A DNA stretch of 9,113 bases from Burkholderiales bacterium (GTDB taxonomy: Bacteria > Pseudomonadota > Gammaproteobacteria > Burkholderiales > Usitatibacteraceae): positions 1 through 9,113 of the forward strand of contig JACMOJ010000441.1 in NCBI GenBank assembly GCA_014378085.1, read 5' to 3'. Every line of letters starts with the position of its first letter. The stretch's first letter is position 1. A program made the translations under genes and the position numbers. The notes beneath the pieces were generated by a model. The model was not told the origin of the DNA. It searched no databases and was given only the letters and a program-made list of their open reading frames with translations. Of the stretch, positions 1 to 7,749 are shown piece by piece.

Positions 1-3000
1 CGAGCGCCAGACGCTGGTCGGTAAAGGCGCTCACGCGAAAGCCGCGCCGCTCTAGCAACCGTGTCACTAAATACACTAACGCCTCATCATCGTCTAAATA
101 CAAGATGTGCGCGGCGACAGCCTCCGCAGCCATCGCCTCGGCGGCGACTTCCCCCGCTTCAGCCGCGCCAACCACCGGATCAGGAGCCACCGGCGGGGTG
201 GCGGCCATTTCGACGGGTGATGCATCGGCGGCAGAAAAATATATTGTGAAAACCGTCCCTTTGCCGACGGTGCTTGCAACCGTGACAACGCCACCATGCG
301 CCTCAACAATGCCATGCACCACCGCGAGCCCCAAACCCGTTCCCTCGTTGACTGCCTTGGTGGTAAAGAACGGTTCGAACGAGCGCTTCAGGGTCGCCTC
401 ATCCATTCCGGGGCCATTATCTGCCACCGAAAGTTTGACGATGTTGCCGTTAATGGAATTCAATTTTTGTAGCGGCGGCTCAGTCTCGATGAGCGCGGCA
501 TCAAGCAACACCGCCTCAAGCGCAATCGAGATTTCCCCTTTATGTCCGCCAATTGCCTGCATCGCATTGGTCGCGAGATTCATGATGACTTGTTGGAGCT
601 GTGTGGCGTCTCCCACCACCGCCACCACCGCTGGCGCATTCTCAGAGCTGGCGTTCAGCGTGATCTGGCTGGGCAGTGTCGCACGCAATAGGCGAACGGA
701 TTCGTCAACAATGACGCGTAGATCAAGCGTTCTGAATACCGTGGCCTGGCGGCGGCTGAACGACAAAATTTGCCCCACTAAATCGCGCGCACGTGCACCC
801 GCTTTTCGAATTTCGTCGAGGCTCACCTTTACGTCAGGGGCCAAACTCGCCCCTTGCTGGGCGAGCTCCACATTGCCTAATATCGTCGCCAAGATGTTAT
901 TAAAGTCATGGGCGATGCCACCGGCAAGGGTGCCGATCGCTTCCATCTTTTGTGACTGTTGCAGGCGCTCTTCTAATGCTTCCCGCATCGCCTCTGCACG
1001 TTTTTGCTCAGTCAAATCAATGTCAAGGCAGAACAGTTCGTGGACACGCCCACCGCGCTTGGTGAGTGCATGCGTTGAATACACCGACACCATCGAGCCG
1101 TCTTTGCGTTGCATGGCCAATTCGCCGGCCGGCTCTACTTCGCCGGTTTTCGCCATCTCGGCTATCGCTGCTGCCACGCCGCCGCGCATCTCGACGGGAA
1201 TAATAAGGTCAAGTAAGTTTTTGCCGATTGCCTCGACGGCCGTAAAGCCATAGAGCCGCTCGGGGGCGCGATTCCAAAACACCACCGTGCCATCCATTTG
1301 GTAAGCCTGCACCGCAATGCTCGACACGTCCTCCATTAATGACCGGAAGCGCAGCTCACTCTCGGCCAGCGCATGCTCGGCGGCGCGCTGCTCGCTCAAA
1401 TCCGTCAACACCGCAATCGCGCCGACGTTAATTCCGTTCACATATCGCGGCGATGCGGTGATGAACACCGGCACCACTCGACCATCGGCACGAACCCGAC
1501 GTGACTCATACGTGGCGGCAACGCCTTCGCGTCGTTTGCTGAGTTGGTTACGCAGCTCCACTTTATCCGCATCCGGCAAAAAGTCTTCAAGATTGCGCCC
1601 CACCAACGCCGTTGCATCGTAGCCAAGCAGCTCGGCGTACGCGGCGTTTACAAACTCGAATCGCCCTTGAAGATCTGACACGCCAACCCCTTGCTCCATA
1701 GAGTTGACGATACTCTCGGCAAAGTCACGCTGATCTTTGAGCGCCTGTTCCATGGCAATACGTTCGGTAAGGTCGGTGACGACCGCAATCGCGCCGTTGT
1801 AACGCCCCTCAATAAACCGCGAGGAGGCTGTGACAGATACCGCTATCACGCCGCCGCCCTTACTCACTAACTTTATTGGATAGGTGCTTGTCACACCTGC
1901 TCTACGCAGTTCGCGCTGGGCCGTAGAAGTATCGATATTCCCCGGATGGGTGATGTCGGTCGTCGATTTGCCGACAAATTCTTGTGGTTCCCACCCCAAT
2001 AGCTTGCCGTAGGCGGGATTAATGTATTCAAATCGCCCCTCCGCGTCCGTCACACCAACACCCTGCCCCATGTTGCTTAAAATATTCTCGGCGAAGTCAC
2101 GCTGCTGCGCCAGTGCCGCTTCGATGCGTTTACGCTCAGTGAGGTCGGTGATGACGGCAATCGAGCCAGCAAACTCACCATCTTTAAATCGCGGCGTTCC
2201 AGTCACCGACGCATAAACGAAGCTGCCATCTGCTCTTGGAAACCGTACCTCGTAGGTCGAGGTGAGTCCAGCTTGCCGTAATTTGCGCTGTTCCGCGTGG
2301 ATATCCGCTTCGGGCGCATATGAAACATCGGCTGGTGTCTTGCCGACGACATCGCCTACCTCACGGCCGACCAGTGCTGCATAAGCCGGGTTACAAAACT
2401 CAAAGCGTCCGTCTTGACCAATAATGGTAAGACCCTGCCCCATCGCGTTCAATACATAATTCGCGAAATCTCGCTGCTCCTGCAGCACCGCTTGCAGCCG
2501 ATCTCTTTCCGTCAAATCGGTGATGATCGAAATGCCACCATCAAACGTGCCATCCGTAAAGCGCGGCGTACCGCTTATAGAAACACGAACCTTGGTCCCG
2601 TTACCACGTAGTAGCACGGTGACATATTCTGACGCGATTCCCTCGCGTCGCAGCGCGGTATGCTCTACGCCTAATGCTGCATCTTCTGGCACCACAAAAT
2701 CATATGCGCTGCGCCCGATCAAACTATCTGCATCCACACCTAGCAGTTTTGCGAGTGCCGGATTCACCAGCAGCAATTTGCTGTCCGCGTCGGTAACACT
2801 TAAGCCTTGCGCTATCGACGTAATCACTTGATCGTCAAACTTACGCTGCGCCGCGAGTTGTAACTCGGTCTCTTTTCGCTCCGTGATGTCATGTAAAGTT
2901 CCGACCAGCTTGACCGTGACGCCGTCTAGCTGATGTGCAACGCCTTGCATACGCGCCCTAATAGGTCGCCCTGTTGCCGTGATCATGGGGACTTCAATAT

Positions 3001-4300
3001 CCCAGCCGATCCCGTGTTCATCTGCCAACACATGCGCTTCACGGATTGTCGCCCACGTATGCGGCGGGTAAAACTTCATCACATCTTCAGTCGTCGCGGG
3101 CGAAATTGGCGGCTCAATTTCAAGGATCCTCAACGTTTCGGCCGACCAAACGCGTTTATCCGTGGCAGGGTACATTTCCCAACCGCCAATCCGCGCAAGG
3201 CGACTTGTTTGGGCTAGTGCCTCCTCACGCGCCCTCAGCGCGGCGAGCTGGCGGTTAAAGGCGGTAAAGAGTTCGCCAATTTCGTCAGGCCGTGCTACCG
3301 CCAACGGTTGCGCCCCGCCACTGATGGCCGCGTCTAGTCGTGCTGCGGCACCCCGCACCGGTGCCAGCTCGCGCCGTACCGTTAACCACATAAATCCTGC
3401 CGCAAGTGCCGTAAGCAGCATCGCCGCAACCACAAGTTTTGCCCGTGTCGCAACAATTGGCGCATTTAGTTCCGCTGTTGGCAGGGAAGCGACCAGCTGC
3501 CAACCCGCAGTCGGAATAGATTTAACCGACGACAGCACCTCCATACCTTTCGCATTGACGAGCACGGTAGAGGCTTCCTCTTTGGCCACGAAGGCATCAA
3601 TAGCAGCATTCACACCTAACGCAGGCAATTTTTCCATCAACCGCGTTTTGTCGGTCGCACCGAGGATGCGCCGCGACTTCGGATCGATGATAAAAAAGCC
3701 GCCGGTCTCGCCAACCCGGTTAGAGGTCACGATATCCAAAAAATTCGGCAGCGCCAGATCGGTCACGCCATACAACACGCCCACGGTTTCGCCACTTGCC
3801 GATTTAATCGGCACCGCCATGGCAAACACTGGCGTGCCAGACAGCCTACTAACGACCGGTGCAGCCATGACCGACTTCGCACCTGCCATGATCTGTACGA
3901 ACGAATCACGATCGTCATAACGAAGTCCGACACGACCGAGCTCTTGTGGCACCGACGCGATAGCGATACCCGCTCGATCAACCACAAACCCGCCTCGGTT
4001 AAACAACCGCATCAGCACTTCGCGTTGCTCAAGCCGTGCCTGCAACTTCCGCGGGTCTGACGTCAGCTCGGCGATTCCGCCCGCGGCTACGGTCGTTAGC
4101 GCACGAGTTCGATCTTGTATGCGTTCATCGACCTGCGCCGCGATCAGTTTCATCATCGACAGCTGTTGTTCACCGATCATGCGCTCGGTGTCGGCACGCA
4201 ACAGGCGTGCGGAAAAAAACGCGAGCAACAGCACCACGGCGACGAGGATCGCCGTTGCGAACAGCGTGACACGGACTTTGATGGACAGACCTTGCAACAT
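1..4300 (-). CDS. Hybrid sensor histidine kinase: dCache, HAMP, six PAS, HisKA, HATPase_c, receiver (C-terminus off the window)
   Basis: Membrane-bound sensor kinase of a phosphorelay. I translated 1433 codons on the minus strand from the ATG at 4298-4300 to the window edge and met no stop. Residues about 10-30 form the first membrane segment. Residues 33-287 resemble a periplasmic dCache_1 sensor, with the family-typical RDSF near 131-134 and a GETGGFF stretch near 200. The second membrane segment is 289-308, and HAMP follows with DEIG at 339-342. Six PAS domains run from about 363 to 1100. HisKA carries the phospho-acceptor His1131 in AHDFNN. HATPase_c has N-box Asn1245, DNGPGM at 1294-1299 and GTGLGL at 1320-1325. 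An Ala-rich linker (1356-1398) leads into a receiver domain starting ILYLDDD at 1399-1405. Its phospho-acceptor Asp lies beyond position 1. No strong Shine-Dalgarno precedes the start. The ligand is unknown. Autokinase activity looks intact, since all boxes are present. Confidence 0.93.
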   Translation of the reverse strand, partial: MLQGLSIKVRVTLFATAILVAVVLLLAFFSARLLRADTERMIGEQQLSMMKLIAAQVDERIQDRTRALTTVAAGGIAELTSDPRKLQARLEQREVLMRLFNRGGFVVDRAGIAIASVPQELGRVGLRYDDRDSFVQIMAGAKSVMAAPVVSRLSGTPVFAMAVPIKSASGETVGVLYGVTDLALPNFLDIVTSNRVGETGGFFIIDPKSRRILGATDKTRLMEKLPALGVNAAIDAFVAKEEASTVLVNAKGMEVLSSVKSIPTAGWQLVASLPTAELNAPIVATRAKLVVAAMLLTALAAGFMWLTVRRELAPVRGAAARLDAAISGGAQPLAVARPDEIGELFTAFNRQLAALRAREEALAQTSRLARIGGWEMYPATDKRVWSAETLRILEIEPPISPATTEDVMKFYPPHTWATIREAHVLADEHGIGWDIEVPMITATGRPIRARMQGVAHQLDGVTVKLVGTLHDITERKETELQLAAQRKFDDQVITSIAQGLSVTDADSKLLLVNPALAKLLGVDADSLIGRSAYDFVVPEDAALGVEHTALRREGIASEYVTVLLRGNGTKVRVSISGTPRFTDGTFDGGISIITDLTERDRLQAVLQEQRDFANYVLNAMGQGLTIIGQDGRFEFCNPAYAALVGREVGDVVGKTPADVSYAPEADIHAEQRKLRQAGLTSTYEVRFPRADGSFVYASVTGTPRFKDGEFAGSIAVITDLTERKRIEAALAQQRDFAENILSNMGQGVGVTDAEGRFEYINPAYGKLLGWEPQEFVGKSTTDITHPGNIDTSTAQRELRRAGVTSTYPIKLVSKGGGVIAVSVTASSRFIEGRYNGAIAVVTDLTERIAMEQALKDQRDFAESIVNSMEQGVGVSDLQGRFEFVNAAYAELLGYDATALVGRNLEDFLPDADKVELRNQLSKRREGVAATYESRRVRADGRVVPVFITASPRYVNGINVGAIAVLTDLSEQRAAEHALAESELRFRSLMEDVSSIAVQAYQMDGTVVFWNRAPERLYGFTAVEAIGKNLLDLIIPVEMRGGVAAAIAEMAKTGEVEPAGELAMQRKDGSMVSVYSTHALTKRGGRVHELFCLDIDLTEQKRAEAMREALEERLQQSQKMEAIGTLAGGIAHDFNNILATILGNVELAQQGASLAPDVKVSLDEIRKAGARARDLVGQILSFSRRQATVFRTLDLRVIVDESVRLLRATLPSQITLNASSENAPAVVAVVGDATQLQQVIMNLATNAMQAIGGHKGEISIALEAVLLDAALIETEPPLQKLNSINGNIVKLSVADNGPGMDEATLKRSFEPFFTTKAVNEGTGLGLAVVHGIVEAHGGVVTVASTVGKGTVFTIYFSAADASPVEMAATPPVAPDPVVGAAEAGEVAAEAMAAEAVAAHILYLDDDEALVYLVTRLLERRGFRVSAFTDQRLAL
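1361..2848 (-). repeat. Four tandem PAS-domain repeats, exact 372-bp (124-residue) period, inside the sensor kinase gene
   Basis: Four consecutive units start at residues 485, 609, 733 and 857 with QRKF, QRDF, QRDF and QRDF. Each continues with a [AM]-x-QG[LV] motif and then an N-[PA]-A-[LY] motif, and ends at D-L-[TS]-E-[RQ]. Unit starts on the DNA are 2848, 2476, 2104 and 1732, exactly 372 bases apart. By hand count, units 2 and 3 align without a gap at roughly 45% amino-acid identity. The DNA has diverged, so this is an old in-frame duplication rather than a recent one. A PAS domain on each side (about 363-484 and 982-1100) shares the closing motif but is less similar. In such kinases PAS domains bind small ligands or relay conformational signals through helical linkers. 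No cofactor-binding residue could be assigned here. Confidence 0.9.
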
Positions 4301-4337
4301 TGTGGGTCCCAACGGGTTAAGTCGTAGCGTGGAAATA

Positions 4338-4388
4338 GCTGTTGGCTGTTGACGATCGGGTGTGGCGCATATCAATTAAGCAACAGCC
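4338..4388 (-). repeat. Inverted repeat plus direct heptamer repeat between the peptidase and kinase genes
   Basis: GGCTGTTG (4344-4351) and CAACAGCC (4381-4388) form a perfect 8-base inverted repeat around 29 bases. GCTGTTG also occurs twice head to tail (4338-4344, 4345-4351), so one arm can pair with either copy. The element starts eight bases after the peptidase stop, in the direction of transcription. No T-tract follows, so it is not a convincing intrinsic terminator. It could be a processing or mRNA-stability hairpin, a regulator site for the kinase gene, or chance. Confidence 0.4.
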
Positions 4389-4395
4389 TACTTTA

Positions 4396-6417
4396 TCAGC
4401 GCCGCGTGGGTCCAGCACCGACGTATTTTTTCAGCCAACCAAAGTATTCTGCATACCAAAGCCGAGAGTTCTGTGGCTTCAATATCCAGTGATTTTCATC
4501 CGGGAAAAATACCAGCCGCGCGGGTACACCGAGCGTCTTTAGCGTCGAATAGTATGCCAAGCCTTGCTGATCCGGCACCCGATAGTCGAGCGCACCGTGC
4601 AAGACCAGCGTGGGCGTCTTAGCGTGCCGTACCTCGGTTATCGGATTTTGCGCGGCAAACTTAACCGGATCATCCCAATAAGTCGTCCCTAACGAGTGGT
4701 TGAACCAGTAACCCGCATCACCGCCGTACAAGGCGCGCCAATCAAAACAACCCGCATGGCAAATGTAGGCCTTGTATCGGTCCCCTTTTTTTCCGGAATT
4801 TTTGCCATTCAGACCGTTCATCCATGCCACCATCTTGCCGCCGTAACTGCCTCCCGAGGCGGCTAGGCGTTTGGCATCGATGTAGCCTTGTTTCAACATG
4901 AAGTCAGTACCGGCCTCAACGTCGGCGTGCTCCTTGCTGCCAAAGCTGCCGTTGTTGGATTCGAGGAATTTGTTTCCCCAGCCGAGTGAGCCGTGGTAAT
5001 TCACGCACACCACGACGTAGCCTTGTGCGGCAAAGACATGGTTGTTCCACCGAAAGTGGAAGTTATCGCCCCAATTCGAATGCGGCCCACCGTGGATGGA
5101 ATGCACCAATGGCCATTTCTTCTTAGGGTCAAAGTTTGGTGGGTAAACCGCCCACATTTGTACGTCCTCACCTTGCCAACCCTTGATGGTGAAGTCGCGC
5201 ACGTCGCCAAGTTTGAAACGCGACATTAGTTCGGTATTGAATGACTCCAGCGGTGTTTCGCTATCACCTGGTCTGTCAGCGCCGAGTGTTTGCCCAAACA
5301 CCCGCGGCGGCGACGACATGTTGTTACGCACAAAGACCATGGTCGCGGCGCCAACATCAAAGTCTGAAACCGTACCGCCCTGTGCGACCACCATCGGTGT
5401 TTTCTCATTCAAGTTCCACTGCCAAACCGAAACCCGCGATTGGTCATCAGCGGTAAAAAATACCGACTTGCAGTCCGCCGCCCATTTCAGTGGGTGATTG
5501 ACCATCCGATCCCATGTTGTCCTGACAACAACTTTTTGCGATTTGCGATCGAACAGAGCAAGTTTGTTGTCATCATCCATCGAGCGGCCGATGTTGTTAG
5601 CCAGTAATGCGATGGCGCTGCCATCCGGGCTGTAGCGGGGATGATGCCAAGTGGTCTTACCGCCCTTCAGCAGCACGTTACCCTTGCCGGTCTTGGTATC
5701 CATCTCAACGATATCGTAGGCCTGGTCACCCAACTTATCGGTGTTGGGATTGAAGTTGAACACCATCGACTTGCCGTCCGGCGACACGTCGTAATCGTGT
5801 TGGTCGGTATCAAACTGCGGCAGTTCAAACTTGGTTCCCGCAAACAGATCAACGCACTTGCCCGACGCCATGTTGGTGACTTGAACATGCGGCACACGGC
5901 CATCACTCAGCCAGTGATCCCAGTGGCGAAACACGGAGTGTTCCACCACGTGCGCCTTCACTTTGTCATCCCGACGCTGCTGAAGTCGCTTCGATTGCTC
6001 TTTTTCGGTCTTGAGATCGGGCCAGACCCACGAAATAAACGCGATGCGTTTGTTATCCGCAAACCATTTGATGCCGGACACGCCGGTGCTGATATTCGAA
6101 ACACGGGTCGCTTCACCACCATCGGGCGCAATTGTGTAAAGCTGCGGCTCGTCGTCACCACTACGTTTGGCCACAAAGGCGATCGTCTTGCCATCTGGCG
6201 ACCAGCTTGCCTGCCCGTCCTTTTCGCCACAGGCCGTCAGTCGGCGCGGTTCACCACCAAATGTCGAAAGCAACCACAATGATGTGGCAGATTTATTCGC
6301 CTCCATCTCATATTCGGTCAACGAACAGACGGCCTGAACGCCATCCGGCGAAAGCGACACTCCCGCCGGGCGACGGATTTTCCAGAGGTCTGGTGCGGTG
6401 ATGAGCGTTTTTTTCAT
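4396..6417 (-). CDS. S9 family peptidase (prolyl oligopeptidase superfamily, DPP5/S9C-like)
   Basis: Serine exopeptidase expected to release dipeptides or acylated residues from short peptides. It has 673 residues, a normal length for the family. The N-terminal part (about 10-390) is a beta-propeller built from TolB/PD40-like blades, seen as repeated SPDG motifs. It includes the HWDHW segment typical of S9C enzymes. The C-terminal alpha/beta-hydrolase domain (about 430-665) begins with HGGPHSNW. The nucleophile is Ser524 in GGSYGG, the acid is Asp611 in HGALDYRVP, and the base is His643 in DENHW. Spacings of 87 and 32 residues are close to what I recall for Porphyromonas DPP5. No signal peptide is visible, so it is probably cytoplasmic and salvages peptides. 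The residue after GGSYGG is Lys528, where relatives usually have Tyr. The gene ends with tandem stops TGA TAA. The start lacks a clear Shine-Dalgarno, but the first residues already align with the family. It lies 95 bases upstream of the kinase gene on the same strand. Confidence 0.93.
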   Translation of the reverse strand: MKKTLITAPDLWKIRRPAGVSLSPDGVQAVCSLTEYEMEANKSATSLWLLSTFGGEPRRLTACGEKDGQASWSPDGKTIAFVAKRSGDDEPQLYTIAPDGGEATRVSNISTGVSGIKWFADNKRIAFISWVWPDLKTEKEQSKRLQQRRDDKVKAHVVEHSVFRHWDHWLSDGRVPHVQVTNMASGKCVDLFAGTKFELPQFDTDQHDYDVSPDGKSMVFNFNPNTDKLGDQAYDIVEMDTKTGKGNVLLKGGKTTWHHPRYSPDGSAIALLANNIGRSMDDDNKLALFDRKSQKVVVRTTWDRMVNHPLKWAADCKSVFFTADDQSRVSVWQWNLNEKTPMVVAQGGTVSDFDVGAATMVFVRNNMSSPPRVFGQTLGADRPGDSETPLESFNTELMSRFKLGDVRDFTIKGWQGEDVQMWAVYPPNFDPKKKWPLVHSIHGGPHSNWGDNFHFRWNNHVFAAQGYVVVCVNYHGSLGWGNKFLESNNGSFGSKEHADVEAGTDFMLKQGYIDAKRLAASGGSYGGKMVAWMNGLNGKNSGKKGDRYKAYICHAGCFDWRALYGGDAGYWFNHSLGTTYWDDPVKFAAQNPITEVRHAKTPTLVLHGALDYRVPDQQGLAYYSTLKTLGVPARLVFFPDENHWILKPQNSRLWYAEYFGWLKKYVGAGPTRR

Positions 6418-6541
6418 TTTTCGTGGTTGTTAGGTGGGGAATTTTTCTGCGGCGAGGTTTGCAGATAACGCAACGCCTGACCTAGGCAGCTAGACACACA
6501 TTTTGCCTTGCCTTTTGCGCCGCGGGGAGGCATGCTGCAAT
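6418..6541. promoter_or_regulatory. Divergent intergenic region between the peptidase and lrgA-like genes
   Basis: These 124 bases separate two divergent starts, so promoters for both directions should lie here unless they are elsewhere. I could not pick convincing -35/-10 pairs in either direction. Visible details are a CCTAGG palindrome at 6481-6486, TTGCC copies near 6503-6513, and the lrgA Shine-Dalgarno at 6524-6530. The promoter role is inferred from gene layout only. Confidence 0.45.
6524..6530 (+). promoter_or_regulatory. Shine-Dalgarno that fixes the lrgA-like start
   Basis: GGGGAGG lies 11 bases before the ATG at 6542. This supports that start over the upstream in-frame ATG at 6503, which would add 13 residues (with two cysteines and several basic residues) to a family whose members begin right at the first membrane helix. 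The ATG at 6532 is out of frame. Confidence 0.7.
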
Positions 6542-6934
6542 ATGATCCAAGGTCTTGCAATCCTTCTCGTTTTTCAGTCGCTGGGTGAATTGGCGTCGCG
6601 CTTGTTGCAAGGGGCAATGCCCGGCCCCGTGCTGGGCCTCATTCTCCTGCTGGCCTTTCTGGTCGTAAAAAAAGACATCGCGCCTTCCATCGCCAGCGCA
6701 GCGGATGGCTTGCTCGCCCACCTCTCGATTTTCTTTATCCCGGCCGCCGTCGGGGTGATGCTGTATGCCTCTACCCTCGCACAAACTGGCGCGGCATGGG
6801 TGTTGGCAATATTGTTGAGTACCGTGGCCGCCATCTCAACGACCGCGCTGGTTCTTCGGGCCATGTCTAAATCCCCCGGACCGTCTACTGGACAACCCTC
6901 CCGCTCGCCGTCGAATGGGAGCGATTTGACATGA
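6542..6934 (+). CDS. lrgA: CidA/LrgA family membrane protein
   Basis: Small inner-membrane protein of 130 residues, holin-like in the classical view. It works with LrgB in control of murein hydrolase export and cell lysis in Staphylococcus, and in pyruvate uptake in several other bacteria. Four membrane helices are visible at about 3-21, 27-42, 61-76 and 84-105. The family motif PGPVLGL lies at 27-33, with the FFIPAAVGVM stretch at 64-73. The tail (109-130) is polar and rich in Ser, Pro and Gly. The start at 6542 is chosen from the Shine-Dalgarno at 6524-6530. The stop overlaps the next start by ATGA, so translation of the pair is probably coupled. CidA and LrgA cannot be told apart here. Confidence 0.88.
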   Translation: MIQGLAILLVFQSLGELASRLLQGAMPGPVLGLILLLAFLVVKKDIAPSIASAADGLLAHLSIFFIPAAVGVMLYASTLAQTGAAWVLAILLSTVAAISTTALVLRAMSKSPGPSTGQPSRSPSNGSDLT

Positions 6935-7704
6935 GCGCGTTGGGGGCAACGGGGGCAACCGGGGCAACCGCGAACCTGCCAGTCGGGCTCGACTCGTTGG
7001 CCGAAATATGGGTCTATCTTTCCGCAACACCGTTGTTTGGCCTGACACTGACGCTAGTCGCGTATGTCGTCGCCGACGCCATTTACCAACGCACCAATAA
7101 ATTTCCACTCGCCAACCCGGTCTTGATTGCGGTAGCGATCATCGTTGCCGTGCTCACCGCCACCGGCACGAGTTATGAAAGCTACTTTCAAGGTGCGCAG
7201 TTTGTGCACTTTCTGCTCGGTACCGCTACTGTCGCACTCGCCATTCCGTTGGCCCGATTGTGGAAAGAGCTTGCCGCTCGCGCGCTGCCCTTACTCACGG
7301 CAATGTTTGCCGGTGCCAGCGTTTCGGTATTAGTGGCACTTGGGGTCGCAAAGCTATTAGCCGCGCCGCCAACAATGATGGCGTCACTATTACCAAAATC
7401 GGTTACCGCGCCCATTGCGATGGGTATTGCCGAACAAATTGGTGGCTCGCCCACCATGGCGGCAGTGTTCGCCATCTGCACCGGTATTTTTGGTGCGCTT
7501 ATCGCCACGCCGCTGCTAAACGCGCTTGGAATTCGTGATTGGACACAGCGCGGCTTTGCGGTCGGTGTTGCCGCTCACGGCATCGGCACGGCACGTGCCT
7601 ACTCGGTCGACCCGCGCGCCGGTGCCTACGCCAGCCTCGGCATGGGCCTGCATGCGTTACTCGGCGCGTTGCTGCTGCCGTGGGTTGCGCGGTACATCTT
7701 GTAG
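6931..7704 (+). CDS. lrgB: LrgB/CidB family membrane protein
   Basis: Polytopic inner-membrane protein of 257 residues, partner of the preceding LrgA-type protein. The N-terminus is unusual: Gly-Ala-Thr three times (5-13) before the first helix. Family signatures follow in order: TPLFGLTLTLVAY (33-45), NPVLIA (62-67), FLLGTATVALAIPL (94-107), PKSVTAPIAM (155-164), a TGIFGA segment, and AHGIGTARA near the C-terminus. Hydrophobicity suggests seven or eight membrane spans. In FLLGTATVALA, Thr98 stands where most family members have Pro. The start overlaps the lrgA stop by ATGA. Together the pair may form a holin-like or small-carboxylate transport system; the sequence does not show which. Confidence 0.9.
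   Translation: MSALGATGATGATANLPVGLDSLAEIWVYLSATPLFGLTLTLVAYVVADAIYQRTNKFPLANPVLIAVAIIVAVLTATGTSYESYFQGAQFVHFLLGTATVALAIPLARLWKELAARALPLLTAMFAGASVSVLVALGVAKLLAAPPTMMASLLPKSVTAPIAMGIAEQIGGSPTMAAVFAICTGIFGALIATPLLNALGIRDWTQRGFAVGVAAHGIGTARAYSVDPRAGAYASLGMGLHALLGALLLPWVARYIL
6942..6968 (+). repeat. Three 9-base tandem repeats at the start of lrgB
   Basis: GGGGGCAAC, GGGGGCAAC and CGGGGCAAC follow one another directly, 11 bases after the lrgB start. In frame they read Gly-Ala-Thr three times. Because the unit is a multiple of three, slippage would change the length of the N-terminal tail by three residues without breaking the gene. Confidence 0.8.
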
Positions 7705-7728
7705 GGCGCGCGTATCTGAACCAAACGG

Positions 7729-7743
7729 GGATTCTGGTATCCT
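7729..7743 (+). promoter_or_regulatory. Possible extended -10 promoter, overlapping a weak hairpin
   Basis: TGGTATCCT (7735-7743) fits an extended -10 element (TGnTATnnT) with no recognisable -35. Transcription would start at or next to the ATG at 7750, giving a leaderless or very short-leader mRNA. The same bases can form a short hairpin (GGAT 7729-7732 with ATCC 7739-7742) followed by AGTTTT, which could be a weak terminator for lrgAB. Neither reading is strong. Confidence 0.3.
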
Positions 7744-7749
7744 AGTTTT

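Noticed and set aside
105..1253. A 382-codon open frame on the plus strand, opposite the kinase core
   Set aside because: It lies antisense to the HisKA/HATPase_c region, whose motifs are all intact on the minus strand. Its translation is Ser/Ala/Thr-rich with no domain or signal, typical of a mirror frame in GC-rich coding DNA.
1361..2848. The 372-bp periodicity as a mobile element, CRISPR-like array or assembly artefact
   Set aside because: The period matches one PAS domain exactly, the frame stays open, and the DNA copies are too diverged for a recent duplication or mis-assembly.
3162..3920. A 252-codon open frame on the plus strand
   Set aside because: Antisense to the dCache/HAMP part of the kinase; low-complexity Ser/Ala composition and no recognisable motif or ribosome site.
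5641..6282. A 213-codon open frame on the plus strand
   Set aside because: Antisense to the beta-propeller of the S9 peptidase; no family resemblance and no sensible neighbours.
6482..6864. Minus-strand open frames of 96-100 codons opposite lrgA
   Set aside because: They mirror a gene with clear LrgA motifs, a Shine-Dalgarno and an ATGA overlap to lrgB; their translations are unremarkable.
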